DNA of 50,246 bases, from the NCBI GenBank assembly GCA_003138365.1, contig PLFY01000159.1, forward strand, positions 2,914 to 53,159, written 5' to 3'. This DNA is from Acidobacteriaceae bacterium (lineage in GTDB: Bacteria; Acidobacteriota; Terriglobia; Terriglobales; Acidobacteriaceae). Position numbers and translations under genes: made by a program. The number at the start of each line of letters is the position of its first letter. Within the stretch, counting starts at the first letter, position 1. Shown one piece after another: positions 17,001 to 25,782 of the stretch. The notes below the pieces were generated by a model that was given only the letters and a program-made list of their open reading frames with translations, did no database searches and had not been told where the DNA came from.

Positions 17001-17222
17001 GATGCGTCCGAACTGGCGTTCGAGCGGTGTGGCGACAGACGAAGCCATGGTCTCAGGGCTGGCGCCGGGCAGGCCCGCGCCCACGCCGATCACGGGAAAG
17101 TCGACATTCGGGAGGGAGGCTACGGGCAGCAACGAATAGGCCACCGAACCGGCCAGCAGGAGGGCCAGGCTGAGCAGCGAAGTGGCTACCGGGCGCTGAA
17201 TAAAGGGTGCGGAAAGATGCAT
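14007..17222 (-). CDS. RND efflux permease, second subunit (MdtC/MuxC-like)
   Basis: Inner-membrane proton/drug antiporter of the hydrophobe/amphiphile efflux (HAE-1) RND family. The 1,071-residue product has an N-terminal TM helix after '[11 protein letters not shown]', two large periplasmic loops, and the proton-relay 'VDDAIVVIEN' in TM4 with its double Asp. It is a diverged paralogue of the permease encoded just upstream, matching it in length and in motifs such as '[20 protein letters not shown]'. The 93-bp spacing suggests one operon with a two-permease pump of MdtABC/MuxABC type. The C-terminus ends in a short charged tail. No outer-membrane factor is adjacent. Confidence 0.93.
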   Translation of the reverse strand: MHLSAPFIQRPVATSLLSLALLLAGSVAYSLLPVASLPNVDFPVIGVGAGLPGASPETMASSVATPLERQFGRIAGVNQMTSSSSLGSVSVALQFDINRNIDAAARDVQAAINAARSQLPSYLPQNPSYRKANPAEAPILILTLTSDVVPKPQIYDMADSILAQKISQIQGVGQVFVGGSSSPAVRVELNPMQLGSNGVGLEAVRAALAGANANRPKGAFQDSGHRWQINDNDQIFHAVDYAPIIAGYNPQSGAPVRVADLGAVTDSVADIRTAGVSGINLPNQPPGKLKDAVLIVIFKIPGANVIDTVDAVMAEMPRLQAAISPTIKIDVAVDRTTTIRASVHDVEISLMISVLLVVLVVFLFLREVWATIIPSIAVPLSLVGTFGVMWLLGYTIDNLSLMALTIATGFVVDDAIVVIENITRYLEMGMTPFDAAMKGSKEIGFTVLSMSTSLVAVFIPILLMGGIVGKLFREFAVTLSVAIAVSLLVSLTTTPMLCAQFLKSRDESRHGRIYRASENLFLRLHYEYNAGLRWVLRHQTLMLCVTIATAFLNIYLYIIVPKGFFPQQDTGRMGGSTRAAQDISFDAMELKQSKLAQMVLDDPSIASVTAFVGGNGPGGGSSNVGRMFIALKPLSQRPYRVPADDWVNRLRKMLHLHPDHVSADDVVNGLRRKLTSVPGATLFLQVQQDIQVGGRGSDAQYQYTLSDENLNELNSWAPQLQARMRALSQLRDVSTDQQNQGLAADLVIDRDTASRLGITAAAIDNVLYDAFGQREVSTMYTALNQYFVVMEVDPKYQLSPDSLNGIFIKSSTGAMVPLSAIAHYEEQRTSLQVNHQGQYPAITLTFNLAPNVALGDAVTALEKAQREMGMPSAIHATFQGTAQAFQDSLKNEPYLILAAVVAVYIVLGILYESLIHPLTILSTLPPAGVGAILALLLTGTDLSIIALIGIILLIGIVKKNAIMMIDFALQAEREQGLPPVEAIYQACLLRFRPIMMTTMAALFGGLPLAIGMGVGSELRKPLGITIVGGLIVSQMLTLFTTPVVYLFFDRLQWKFMKLRRVGQELEEAPGD

Positions 17223-17315
17223 CGCTTGTGGAACCTGATGAACAATATCGGTTGAGGTTCGATGATTCCCACCCTAGCCGCAAAAACAAGAACGCGGCGA
17301 GGCTGGGGCACCCAG

Positions 17316-20300
17316 TTAAGCGCTGATGACGGGGGCTGTTTCCTGATCCCGGACCCCTGATCCCTGATCCCTGATCTCCCGCGGTTTCATGCGCTGGGCC
17401 AGCTTGTCGAAGTAGAGATAGATGACCGGCACGGTGTAGAGAGTGAGCGCCTGCGACATCAGCAGTCCACCGACGATGGTGATGCCAAGCGGCATGCGCA
17501 ATTCGGCGCCGACGCCTCCTCCAAGAGCCAGCGGCAGACCACCCAGCAGCGCGGCCATTGTGGTCATCAGGATGGGCCGGAAACGCAGTTGGCACGCCTG
17601 GAAAATGGCAGCCTCGGCGGGTTTGCCCTCGTTGCGCTCGGCCTGCAGGGCAAAGTCGATCATCATGATGGCGTTCTTCTGCACGATACCGATGAGCAGG
17701 ATGATGCCGATGAGCGCAATCACACTGAATTCCGTGCGCGTAATCAGCAGGGCAAGGAGGGCCCCGACGCCGGCCGAAGGCAGCGAGGAGATGATGGTGA
17801 TGGGGTGGATGTAGCTCTCGTACAAGACGCCGAGTACGATGTAGACGGTGACGAGCGCGGCCAGAATCAAGAGCGGCTCGTTGGCGAGCGAGGTTTGGAA
17901 TGCCGCGGCAGTTCCCTGGAAGCTGGCGTTGATGGAGGTCGGCATCTGGATGCGCTGTTCGACGCGGTTGACGGCTTTGACGGCGTCGCCGAGAGCCTTG
18001 CCCGGAGCAAGGTTGAAGCTGACGATGGTGGAGGGAAACTGTCCCTGGTGGCCTATGGAAAGCTGAGCGCGCGACTGCTCCCAGTGCGCCAACATGCCAA
18101 GCGGGACTTGGGTTCCGTTGCTTGACTTGACGTAGAGGTTATTCAGCGTCGACGGATCGGTCTGGAAGTTCTGCGCAACTTCCATCACGACGTGGTACTG
18201 GTTGAGCTGGGTGAACATGGTGGAGACCTGGCGCTGGCCAAAGGCGTCGTAGAGTGTGTTGTCCACGTCGGCCATGGCGATGCCCAGCCGCGCCGCGGTA
18301 TCGCGGTCGATGACCAGGCTGGCGCCCAGTCCCTGGTCCTGCAGGTCGCTGGCCACGTCGGTCACGACGTTTTCCTTGCTCAGTTCGCTGACCATCAGGC
18401 GTGTGTACTTCGCCAGTTCAACCTGGTCGGGATCTTCGAGAGAGTACTGGAACTCGGTGCGGCTCACGCGGTCTTCTACCGTGAGGTCCTGGAGCGGCTG
18501 GAGGAAGAGTTGGATGCCTTCAACGCCCTCGAGCTTGGGCTGCAAGCGGCGAATCACTTCGGTGGCGGAGATTTTGCGAACGTCGAGCGGCTTGAGGTTG
18601 ATCTGGATGCGTCCTGAGTTGAGGGTGGTATTGGTTCCGTCCACACCGATGAAGGATGAGATGTTATCGACGGCTGGATCCTGGAGAAGGATATCGACAA
18701 GCTTCTGCTGGCGCTGGGCCATGCTGGCGAAGCTGACGGTCTGGGGGGCTTCACTGATGCCGAGAATTACGCCCGTGTCCTGGACGGGGAAGAAGCCCTT
18801 GGGAATGACAACGTAGAGCAGGAGGGTGGCCACCAGGGTGCCGATTGTGACCATGAGGGTGATGAAGCGATAGCGCAAAACAACCTGCAAGGTCCGGCCA
18901 TACCAGGCGATGACGGAATTGAAGACCTTCTCCGACCAGTAGTAGAAGCGGGTCTGTTTGGCAACCTTCTTATCCTTGAGAATGCGCGAGCACATCATGG
19001 GCGTGAGGGTAAGCGAAACGAACGCGGAGACCAGGATGGTAACAGCAAGGGTGATGGCGAACTCGCGGAATAGCCGGCCCACCACATCGCTCATGAAGAG
19101 CAGCGGGATGAGCACCGCGATGAGGGAAACGGTAAGCGACATGATGGTGAAGCCGATCTGCTCGCTGCCCTTGAGCGCGGCGTGCATGGGGCTGTCGCCT
19201 TCTTCAATGAAGCGCGAGATGTTTTCGATCATCACGATGGCGTCGTCTACCACGAAGCCCGTGGAGATGGTGAGCGCCATGAGGGTGAGGTTGTTGAGGC
19301 TGTATCCGAGCAGGTACATGACGCCGAAGGTGCCCACGATGGAGAGCGGGACCGCGACCGAGGGGATGATCGTGGCCGCCAGGTTGCGCAGGAAGAGGAA
19401 GATGACCATCACGACCAGGGCGACTGTGAGCATGAGCTCAAATTCGACGTCCCTCACAGAGGCGCGGATGGTAATGGTGCGATCGGTGAGCACCTTGACC
19501 TGCACGGTGGCCGGCATACTGGTCTGCAACTGCGGCAGCAGCTTTTGGATGCGGTCAACAACGGCGATGATGTTGGCGCCGGGCTGGCGCTGGATATTGA
19601 CGATGACCGCCGGCTGGCGCCCCATCCAGGCGGCCTGCTGAGAGTTTTCGGCGGCATCGACGATGGTGGCGACATCGGAGGCGCGGACCGCGGCCCCATT
19701 GCGATAGGCAATGACGACTGGCCCGTAATCGCTGCTCTTCAGCAACTGATCGTTGGCGCCGATGGTGTAGGACTGGCGGTTGCCGTTGAGGGTGCCCTTG
19801 GCCTGGTCAACGTTGGCCGCGGCGAGGGCGGTGCGCAGGTCTTCGAGGCTCAGGTTGTAGGCGGCCAACTGCGCTGGATTGGCCTGAATGCGAACGGATG
19901 GCTTTTGGCCTCCGGCAATGGAGACCATGCCGACACCGGTAACCTGGGAGATCTTCTGCGCCAGGTTGGTATCGGCCGCGTCCTCAATCTTGTCCAGCGG
20001 CAATGAGTCGGAGTAGAGCGCCAGCGTCATGATCGGCGCATCCGCGGGGTTGACCTTGCTGTAGATGGGCGGATTCGGCAGATCGGTTGGGAGGAAGCTG
20101 TTGGCCGCATTGATGGCCGCCTGCACTTCCTGCTCGGCCACGTCAATGTTCTCGTCCAGATTGAATTCAAGAGTAATGACCGAGCCGCCGCCGCTGCTGA
20201 CCGACGTCATTTGCTTGAGGCCCGGCATCTGGCCAAACTGGCGCTCCAGAGGCGCCGTGACCGAGGAGGCCATCACCTCAGGTCCGCCACCGGGGTAAAA

Positions 20301-20453
20301 GGTGAGTACCTGGATGATCGGATAATCCACTTCGGGAAGGGCGGAGACCGGCAACTGCAGATAGCCCACAAAGCCAGCCAGCAGGATCGCCGCCATCAGC
20401 AGCGACGTGGCAACCGGGCGCAGAATAAAGGGCCGGGAAGGACTGAGGCTCAC
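17316..20453 (-). CDS. RND efflux permease, first subunit (MdtB/MuxB-like)
   Basis: The 1,045-residue RND permease begins '[19 protein letters not shown]', then the porter-domain segment '[19 protein letters not shown]', the TM4 proton-relay '[10 protein letters not shown]' and '[17 protein letters not shown]'. It starts with GTG in a GTGA overlap with the adaptor stop, so it is probably translationally coupled. Its last roughly 25 residues are encoded in part by a heptanucleotide tandem repeat (17343-17377) that yields '[13 protein letters not shown]', a tail foreign to the family. It would form a heteromeric pump with the next permease, the adaptor and an unlinked TolC-like channel. Confidence 0.94.
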   Translation of the reverse strand: MSLSPSRPFILRPVATSLLMAAILLAGFVGYLQLPVSALPEVDYPIIQVLTFYPGGGPEVMASSVTAPLERQFGQMPGLKQMTSVSSGGGSVITLEFNLDENIDVAEQEVQAAINAANSFLPTDLPNPPIYSKVNPADAPIMTLALYSDSLPLDKIEDAADTNLAQKISQVTGVGMVSIAGGQKPSVRIQANPAQLAAYNLSLEDLRTALAAANVDQAKGTLNGNRQSYTIGANDQLLKSSDYGPVVIAYRNGAAVRASDVATIVDAAENSQQAAWMGRQPAVIVNIQRQPGANIIAVVDRIQKLLPQLQTSMPATVQVKVLTDRTITIRASVRDVEFELMLTVALVVMVIFLFLRNLAATIIPSVAVPLSIVGTFGVMYLLGYSLNNLTLMALTISTGFVVDDAIVMIENISRFIEEGDSPMHAALKGSEQIGFTIMSLTVSLIAVLIPLLFMSDVVGRLFREFAITLAVTILVSAFVSLTLTPMMCSRILKDKKVAKQTRFYYWSEKVFNSVIAWYGRTLQVVLRYRFITLMVTIGTLVATLLLYVVIPKGFFPVQDTGVILGISEAPQTVSFASMAQRQQKLVDILLQDPAVDNISSFIGVDGTNTTLNSGRIQINLKPLDVRKISATEVIRRLQPKLEGVEGIQLFLQPLQDLTVEDRVSRTEFQYSLEDPDQVELAKYTRLMVSELSKENVVTDVASDLQDQGLGASLVIDRDTAARLGIAMADVDNTLYDAFGQRQVSTMFTQLNQYHVVMEVAQNFQTDPSTLNNLYVKSSNGTQVPLGMLAHWEQSRAQLSIGHQGQFPSTIVSFNLAPGKALGDAVKAVNRVEQRIQMPTSINASFQGTAAAFQTSLANEPLLILAALVTVYIVLGVLYESYIHPITIISSLPSAGVGALLALLITRTEFSVIALIGIILLIGIVQKNAIMMIDFALQAERNEGKPAEAAIFQACQLRFRPILMTTMAALLGGLPLALGGGVGAELRMPLGITIVGGLLMSQALTLYTVPVIYLYFDKLAQRMKPREIRDQGSGVRDQETAPVISA
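17343..17377 (-). repeat. Heptanucleotide tandem repeat in the permease C-terminus
   Basis: Five 7-bp units lie in tandem on the plus strand: CTGATCC, CGGACCC, CTGATCC, CTGATCC, CTGATCT. They are translated on the minus strand within the C-terminal tail of the first RND permease, just before its stop. The unit differs from the CAGTGGT heptad at 8307 and 37162 but shares the period. Confidence 0.9.
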
Positions 20454-21880
20454 TGCTGTTCCCTCTTAGGATGCTTGCTGTCGGAGTTGGCGCCGGAGGA
20501 TGAAGCTGCGCCCGCTTGCGTACCGGACTGCGGAGCTGCGGAGGAGCGGGTGAACGGACCGCTTGCCTGGCCCGATGCTTGACCTGCGCCGTGGCCTTGT
20601 CCCTTTTGAGATGCGGACGAGCCGCCGCCTTGGCCACTGCCGCCCTGGCCCGCTCGCTGGTGTGCCGTGGTCGCGATCACGGTCTGTTTGTCGCGGAGCC
20701 GGTCCGCTCCATCCACCACCACGCTCTGCCCCTTTTGCAGGCCGCTATCCAGGATGGTTACCTGTCCCTCCGCCAATGCCACATTTACGGGCTGAATCCG
20801 GGCAGTCGCAGTTCCGTTCGCATCGGTATCGACGACCCACACATACGATCCCTGCACGCCGCTCTGGATGGCCGAGGACGGCACTACGATCGCATTGGGC
20901 CGGGTTTCCAGCACCAGGTGGATATTGACGAACTGGTTGGGAAACAGCGACTCGTCCTTGTTGTCAAAGACAGCCTTCAGCTTGTCGGTTCCCGTGGTGG
21001 TGTCGATCTGGTTGTCGGCGGTGAGCAGCAGCCCGCTGGAGAGCTGTTTCACGTCGTCCCGGTCATAGGCATCCACGGGCAGACGCCTCTCCGCGCCCAG
21101 CTTGTGCAGCACCTCGGGGAGCAGATTCTCGGGCAGAGTGAAGTAGACGGCGATGGGTTCGAACTGGTTGATGATGACCAGATTGGTGGTGTTGGCGGTG
21201 ATGATATTGCCGGGGTCCACCAGGCGCAGGCCGATGCGGCCGTTGATAGGCGACTGGATTGAACACCAGTCGAGCTGCAACTGGGCGGCTTCAACGGCAG
21301 CCTTGTCGGCCTCGATGGCGCCCAGGTACTGGCCCTGGGTGGCTGCATCCGTGTCCAGCGTCTCTTTGGAGGTGACGCCTGCGTCGTAGAGCGCCTTATA
21401 GCGAGCATATTCCGCCTGGGCGTCCTTGAGCAGCGCCTCATCGTGCGCCAGGGTGCCTTTGGCCTGGTCGAGAGCGGCCTTGTAGGGCCGGGAGTCGATC
21501 TGCATGATCGTCTGCCCCTGCTTCACCTGTTGGCCCTCAGTGAACTTGACCGGCAACAGCTCGCCGCTGACACGTGCCTTCACCGTGACGCTCATGTAGG
21601 GCGTGACCGTGCCCAGTGCCGTGAGGAAGATCGGCATGGGCTGCTGCTGAGCGGCGGTCACCTGCACGGGAACGGGCCGGCTCTGCAAGGCTGCCGCCTG
21701 GCTGGCGGTGCTTGCCGCAGCCTGCTTCTGGTTCTGATAGATGCGCCAGACGATAAAGGCCAACGCGCCCACCAGCACCACATAAATGAGGATGCGTATC
21801 CAAAAACCCTTGCGCGCGGGCGGCTGTTCAGAAGCGCCGATTGTGGACAGATTGGATTCTGGAATGCCTTCGATAGACAT
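20450..21880 (-). CDS. RND efflux periplasmic adaptor (MdtA/MuxA-like)
   Basis: Membrane-fusion protein that links the RND permeases to an outer-membrane channel. The 476-residue product has one N-terminal membrane anchor (about residues 27-46, '[19 protein letters not shown]'), a lipoyl/barrel-sandwich half-motif '[20 protein letters not shown]', a coiled-coil hairpin rich in Ala/Lys, the second lipoyl half '[16 protein letters not shown]', and a beta-barrel. Residues from about 405 are a Gly/Ser/Gln-rich low-complexity tail. The ATG at 21880 is preferred to a TTG 30 nt upstream. Its stop overlaps the permease start. Confidence 0.92.
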   Translation of the reverse strand: MSIEGIPESNLSTIGASEQPPARKGFWIRILIYVVLVGALAFIVWRIYQNQKQAAASTASQAAALQSRPVPVQVTAAQQQPMPIFLTALGTVTPYMSVTVKARVSGELLPVKFTEGQQVKQGQTIMQIDSRPYKAALDQAKGTLAHDEALLKDAQAEYARYKALYDAGVTSKETLDTDAATQGQYLGAIEADKAAVEAAQLQLDWCSIQSPINGRIGLRLVDPGNIITANTTNLVIINQFEPIAVYFTLPENLLPEVLHKLGAERRLPVDAYDRDDVKQLSSGLLLTADNQIDTTTGTDKLKAVFDNKDESLFPNQFVNIHLVLETRPNAIVVPSSAIQSGVQGSYVWVVDTDANGTATARIQPVNVALAEGQVTILDSGLQKGQSVVVDGADRLRDKQTVIATTAHQRAGQGGSGQGGGSSASQKGQGHGAGQASGQASGPFTRSSAAPQSGTQAGAASSSGANSDSKHPKREQQ

Positions 21881-22762
21881 GATTTCGTTTCCCGTCGTAT
21901 TCAATTTCAATGGTATGAACGCCCAAAAGGGCCAAATGCGGTCCCGCCGGGCAAAGGTGATGCTGCCCGTTTACGTTTAAATGGACGCTGCCGTTTCAGA
22001 GGAAGTTTCGCTCGCTCCGTCGCGGTTCAGGGACAGATCTTCCAAAGAAATAGCTTGGAACTTACACCCATGTTGGATGCAAGCCGCAATCATTGTATGC
22101 GAAACGGGCGCTGCCGGGTAATGTCGGCTCGCCAGGCAACCAGGTGCACCAGATATGCATCGCCGGAGGCGTGGCGTTCCTTGGCGAACTACCGGCCAAT
22201 TGGGCCAGGCCTCGACACCCGAGGAGAGCGGAGCACTCGGCGAATGTTGCGGCGTTTGAGGTTCGACAGAAGTGGATTGCTCTTGCCGGGACAACTTCAT
22301 GCGGACGCACCGGTCGGGACCTCAGCCGGTTTGTGCCGAAGGTAGATCAGTCCTGCGGTGACACCCATAAACTGCGCACAGGCTCTGGGGGCAAGCAACA
22401 CAGGGGGAGAGAAGGCCGACGATAGGATCTTTCCCAATCGCCCGCAATGCGAAGGGCAGCGTGCCGAGCAGGAAGGCGGCTAGTTCTTTGGCCGTATGAA
22501 AATGTCCCTTTTGGAAATATAGCGCCGGCCTCCCGGCCCACGTTCGTTCATTGGATAGAACATCTTCATCCGGTCACGGACCTAGCACAAGCGCCGACAT
22601 AGGGTAAGAAAGCTCGATGGCCTGAGCGCATGCCACCGGAAACGAATTGTGGTCACCAGACATCTCCAGAATGCGGTCGCGGCGAAACGCGGCGGAGTAA
22701 GTGTCAAAAGAGTCGATGATGGATAGTCCCACCGGTAAGTACACCCGGCAGGGCCGGGGGAA

Positions 22763-22787
22763 CTCCCGTTGCATTCGTTGACGGGAG
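22763..22787 (+). other. Stem-loop upstream of trpC
   Basis: CTCCCGT (22763-22769) pairs with ACGGGAG (22781-22787) across an 11-nt loop; GGCC-GGGGC-GGCC follows directly. No U-run follows, and there is no adjacent leader peptide with tryptophan codons, so attenuation is not supported. Confidence 0.3.
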
Positions 22788-22890
22788 GCCGGGGCGGCCT
22801 TCGATCTGCTGGGTTTGTGGTACAGGTTGAGGCATCGGCGCTCTTATGGTCGCAAGGCAGATTGCTGAAGGTTCTGGCTGCCATCCCCCT

Positions 22891-22896
22891 TATACT
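22891..22896 (+). promoter_or_regulatory. -10 box of a probably leaderless trpC transcript
   Basis: TATACT ends 11 nt before the trpC ATG at 22908. A start site at normal distance would fall about 5 nt before the ATG, leaving no room for a ribosome-binding site, and none is visible. No clear -35 box was found. Confidence 0.4.
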
Positions 22897-22907
22897 CTAC
22901 CCACGGT

Positions 22908-23834
22908 ATGTCTACGCACCTTGACACAATTCTGGCCATGACGCGATCCACGGTGGATGCGGCGAAGGCGCGTGTGCCTGTGGCCGAGTTGGAGCGGCGG
23001 GCGGCAGCGCATCAGCCTCGCGGCTGGGCAGCGGCCTTGCGGCGGCAGGCGGCGGTCAGGCCGGCGGTGATTGCGGAGATCAAAAAGGCTTCGCCCTCCA
23101 AGGGGCTGATTCGCGAGGATTTTGACGTGGCCTGGCTGGCCGGCCGCTATCAGGCGGGAGGAGCGGCAGCGCTTTCGGTGCTCACCGATGAGCCGTATTT
23201 CCAAGGCAGCCTGCGCAATCTGGAACTGGCTTCGGCGGCAGTCGCGCTGCCCTGCCTGCGCAAGGATTTCACGGTGGACGAGTACCAGATCGTGGAGGCT
23301 CGCGCTCACCAGGGGGATGCGATCTTGCTGATCGCCGCTGCGCTGACTGATGGCGAACTCGGGCGCTTTGCCCGCGTGGCTCGCGGGCTTGAGATGGATG
23401 TGCTGGTCGAAGTACACACGGCAGGGGAGCTTGACCGGGTGCTGGACACGCTTGGGGAGAGCGGGGCGGATGCGATCGGTGTGAACAATCGCGATTTGAA
23501 GACCTTTGAAGTCAGGCTGGAAACCTCGCTTGAGTTGGCGGGGCGGATACCGAGCGGCGTGGTTCGAGTGGCCGAGAGCGGCATTTCGACGGCGGAGGAC
23601 ATCGCGCGGCTGCGGGAGGCGGGGTTTGACGCCTTCCTGATTGGAGAATGCCTGATGCGGCAAGCAGACCCCGGCGCGGCGCTGGCAGGGTTGCTGACGA
23701 GCGCCAGTTGGAAGCCATCCTTTCATGAGCTTCCTGCATCTATGCCGAACATCGGCTTGGAATCGAGTTTTGAGCAGAGACCTGAACCAGGCCGTGGGCA
23801 CTCGATGGATGACGAGCCTTGGACCGAGCCATGA
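22908..23834 (+). CDS. trpC: Indole-3-glycerol phosphate synthase
   Basis: Converts CdRP to indole-3-glycerol phosphate in tryptophan synthesis. The (beta/alpha)8 core shows the expected catalytic blocks: 'AEIKKASPSKG' (residues 56-66), 'CLRKDFTVDEYQI' (Lys119), 'VLVEVH' (Glu168), 'GVNNRDL' (Asn194) and 'AESGI' (Glu223, Ser224). The family core ends near residue 264; this protein continues to 308 with a hydrophilic tail not typical of IGPS. The ATG at 22908 matches the family start ('LDTILA'). Its stop overlaps trpF in ATGA. No ribosome-binding site is visible. Confidence 0.95.
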   Translation: MSTHLDTILAMTRSTVDAAKARVPVAELERRAAAHQPRGWAAALRRQAAVRPAVIAEIKKASPSKGLIREDFDVAWLAGRYQAGGAAALSVLTDEPYFQGSLRNLELASAAVALPCLRKDFTVDEYQIVEARAHQGDAILLIAAALTDGELGRFARVARGLEMDVLVEVHTAGELDRVLDTLGESGADAIGVNNRDLKTFEVRLETSLELAGRIPSGVVRVAESGISTAEDIARLREAGFDAFLIGECLMRQADPGAALAGLLTSASWKPSFHELPASMPNIGLESSFEQRPEPGRGHSMDDEPWTEP

Positions 23835-24502
23835 GCCTCTGGATCAAGATCTGCGGCAACACCTCGCTGGAGGACACGCGGCTGGCCGTGAAGGCTGGCG
23901 CCGACGCGGTGGGGTTTGTGTTTGCGCCCAGTCCGCGGCAGGTGACCGTGTCAGAGGCGGCAGCCATTGTGGCGCATTTGGCTGCGCCGGTGGAGAAGAT
24001 CGGCGTCTTTGTGGATGCTGTGCTGGACGAAATCTACTCGGCCGTTCGGGTGTGCGGACTGACGGGCGTGCAACTGCACTCCGAGGCTGGGCCGGAGTTG
24101 CCTGCAAAACTGCGCGCACTGCTGGGGCCGCAGTTGAGTATCCTGCGCGTGGTGCACTTTGACGCCGGAGCTGCGCAACAGATGGCGAATCAGATTGCCG
24201 AACACGGCCGCAACCCGAACGTGGATGCGGTGCTGGTGGATTCGCGCACGGCCACGGCAGCGGGCGGCACTGGCGTGACGTTCGACTGGGCAGAGGCAGG
24301 GAAGACCGTCTTCGGCGATGCTGGAAAGCTCAAGCTGATTGTGGCGGGCGGGTTGAACCCGGCGAATGTGGCCGAAGCGATTGCAACGCTGCGGCCGTGG
24401 GGAGTGGATGTGGTCTCGGGCGTGGAAGCTGCGCCGGGGCGCAAGGATGCGGAGAAGGTGCGTGAGTTTGTGACTCGCGCGCGGGCGGCGGATCGGGAGT
24501 AG
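23831..24502 (+). CDS. trpF: Phosphoribosylanthranilate isomerase
   Basis: Catalyses the Amadori rearrangement of PRA to CdRP, the step before TrpC. The 223-residue TIM-barrel protein begins 'MSLWIKICGNT' with the catalytic Cys at position 8, and has the catalytic Asp in 'VLVDSRT' followed by 'GGTGVTFDW' and the phosphate-binding 'VAGGLNPANV' and 'GVDVVSGVE'. The ATG at 23831 overlaps the trpC stop, so a TTG 12 nt upstream is unlikely to be used. trpB and trpA would be expected next; instead about 3.6 kb of accessory DNA follows. Confidence 0.95.
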   Translation: MSLWIKICGNTSLEDTRLAVKAGADAVGFVFAPSPRQVTVSEAAAIVAHLAAPVEKIGVFVDAVLDEIYSAVRVCGLTGVQLHSEAGPELPAKLRALLGPQLSILRVVHFDAGAAQQMANQIAEHGRNPNVDAVLVDSRTATAAGGTGVTFDWAEAGKTVFGDAGKLKLIVAGGLNPANVAEAIATLRPWGVDVVSGVEAAPGRKDAEKVREFVTRARAADRE

Positions 24503-24689
24503 GGTTGCGGAATTGGGATTCAATGGAAGTCGATCCTGCTCTGGCGTGCGGGATGCGAGGTCGAAACTGCCGCAATTCTGATGCAGAATGAGGCGTTTCT
24601 TCGGCTTTTGTTTGATGTAAAACAGGCCTAACATATTTTTGTTTCATTGTGTTACGCGAAAAAGTTGGGAGGGGTGGGCATGCGTTTTT

Positions 24690-24710
24690 TGCGTCGGCTT
24701 GACGCATTTT
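24690..24710 (+). terminator. Candidate intrinsic terminator after trpCF
   Basis: TGCGTC-GGCTT-GACGCA (24690-24706) forms a 6-bp stem followed directly by TTTT. It sits about 190 nt past the trpF stop and before the accessory block. Confidence 0.5.
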
Positions 24711-24775
24711 CCATCGCAAGAGCCAAGAACTGACCCCCGCCCAAACGAGCAAAAGCCGCTCGCTGGCGACCACGC

Positions 24776-24837
24776 TGGCTCCTCGATTCGCGTTCTATGA
24801 ACCATTGTGCGCCGGGCGACGCATAAATTCTGCAAAA
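24776..24837 (+). repeat. Dispersed ~62-bp repeat, copy 2
   Basis: Same-orientation copy of the element at 5887-5948; 39 of 44 bases match in the core (24794-24837). It lies in the trpF-higB gap, about 40 bp before the stem-loop repeat at 24880. Confidence 0.8.
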
Positions 24838-24879
24838 GGCATTGGGGGTCAAACTCCCAACGGCTTGGAGAGCCAGGTT

Positions 24880-24914
24880 CCACATCTCAAAATCGAGATG
24901 TGGGGCGCCCGGCT
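24880..24914 (+). repeat. Stem-loop direct repeat left of the HigBA module
   Basis: CCACATCTC-AAAATC-GAGATGTGG forms a perfect 9-bp stem with a 6-nt loop. With the next dozen bases (GGCGCCCGGCT) it forms a 35-bp unit that recurs at 25712-25746; 30 of 35 positions agree. The two copies flank the toxin-antitoxin genes. Confidence 0.85.
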
Positions 24915-24957
24915 AGATTGCCGCTGTAATCCCTATTGCGCATAATGCTCTTTATGG

Positions 24958-24963
24958 CATAAT
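24958..24963 (+). promoter_or_regulatory. -10 box close to the HigB-like start
   Basis: CATAAT ends 6 nt before the ATG at 24970. If used, transcription would begin at or next to the start codon. A ribosome-binding site is absent. Confidence 0.35.
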
Positions 24964-24969
24964 TGTTCC

Positions 24970-25317
24970 ATGAGTTGGTCCGCCTACTTCCATCCGAGGT
25001 TCGAGGCCGAGGTCAATGAGCTGTCGGATGCGGTGCAGGATGGACTGGCCGCCGCCCTCGCGCCACTTCGGAAGTTCGGGCCATCTTTGGGACGGCCCGA
25101 TGTAGACACGCTGAATGGATCGAAGTTCGCGAACATGAAGGAACTTCGCTTCAGGGCGGATGGGGGAGTCTGGCGGGTCGCCTTCGCCTTTAACCCGCGG
25201 CGAAATGCAATTCTGCTCGTGGCCGCCGACAAATCGGGCGTGAGCGAAGCGAAGTTTTATAGGCGGCTTATCGACAAGGCCGACAGGCGGTACAAGGAAC
25301 ACCTCGACGATCTTTAA
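24970..25317 (+). CDS. HigB/RelE-type toxin (phage Gp49-like)
   Basis: A 115-residue RelE-superfamily toxin of the Gp49-like/HigB branch, expected to be a ribosome-dependent mRNA interferase. Family blocks are 'DTLNGSKFANMKELRF', 'GGVWRVAFAFNPRRNAILLV' and 'DKSGVSEAKFYRRLI'. The toxin-first gene order and the XRE antitoxin 18 nt downstream are typical of higBA operons. Copies of a 35-bp stem-loop repeat lie on both sides of the pair. No ribosome-binding site is seen; a -10-like CATAAT is very close to the ATG. Confidence 0.88.
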   Translation: MSWSAYFHPRFEAEVNELSDAVQDGLAAALAPLRKFGPSLGRPDVDTLNGSKFANMKELRFRADGGVWRVAFAFNPRRNAILLVAADKSGVSEAKFYRRLIDKADRRYKEHLDDL

Positions 25318-25335
25318 TCAAGAGGAGCGGCTACC

Positions 25336-25695
25336 ATGCGTGGAATGATTTCTGTTGATGACTGGATTGCCACTTTGCCAATAGAGCGGCAAAAGGCTAT
25401 TGAAGCGAGGGGAAAAGAGCTGATCGCCAAGGTGCAGCGGCGCATGACCCTGGCGGAGCTGCGCAAGGGGCGCAAGATTAGCCAGGCAACGGTTGCGGAG
25501 GCTCTGGGAATCGGCCAGATGCAGATTTCGCGGCTGGAGAAGCGTAAGGACCCGCGCCTGTCTACGATGGCGCGCACCGTGGCGGCGATGGGCGGGCAGC
25601 TGACGATGATTGCAACCTTCCCGGACCAGGAGCCGGTGGTGCTCATCCCTTTGCAGCTTGCTGAGAATGCCGCGCGCAGCAAGAAAAGAGCCTGA
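25336..25695 (+). CDS. HigA-type XRE antitoxin
   Basis: A 119-residue antitoxin with a central helix-turn-helix ('LAELRKGRKISQATVAEALG', then 'GQMQISRLEKRKD') that neutralises the toxin and represses the operon. The N-terminal 35 residues form an amphipathic helical region; the C-terminus is short and basic ('AARSKKRA'). AGAGGAG (25321-25327) is 8 nt before the ATG. It is 18 nt downstream of the toxin gene. Confidence 0.88.
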   Translation: MRGMISVDDWIATLPIERQKAIEARGKELIAKVQRRMTLAELRKGRKISQATVAEALGIGQMQISRLEKRKDPRLSTMARTVAAMGGQLTMIATFPDQEPVVLIPLQLAENAARSKKRA

Positions 25696-25711
25696 CTGGG
25701 AGCTTGCTATC

Positions 25712-25746
25712 CCACATCTCAAAATCGAGATGCAGGGCACCCAGCA
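25712..25746 (+). repeat. Stem-loop direct repeat right of the HigBA module
   Basis: Second copy of the 35-bp unit at 24880-24914. The left arm and loop are identical; the right arm has two changes (GAGATGCAG), so the stem is weakened. It begins 17 bp after the antitoxin stop. Confidence 0.85.
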
Positions 25747-25782
25747 GGTCATCTTTACCTCCCCGTGAGAGGGGCAAACACT

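Larger units (their letters stand above)
21881..22907. other. 1-kb gene-free region between the efflux operon and trpC
   Basis: Divergent intergenic region. No frame here has a credible translation or ribosome-binding site; those present are short and Arg/Pro-rich or are extensions of antisense frames. No Trp-codon-rich leader peptide was found upstream of trpC. It should contain the promoters of the efflux operon and of trpC; only the latter could be suggested. A hairpin at 22763-22787 is listed separately. Confidence 0.55.

Noticed and set aside
22763-22907. Tryptophan attenuator before trpC
   Set aside because: A hairpin exists, but there is no leader peptide with Trp codons, no alternative pairing and no U-tract.
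22890-23801. Open frame of 303 codons opposite trpC
   Set aside because: Arg/Gln/His-rich translation with no family resemblance; trpC on the other strand is certain.
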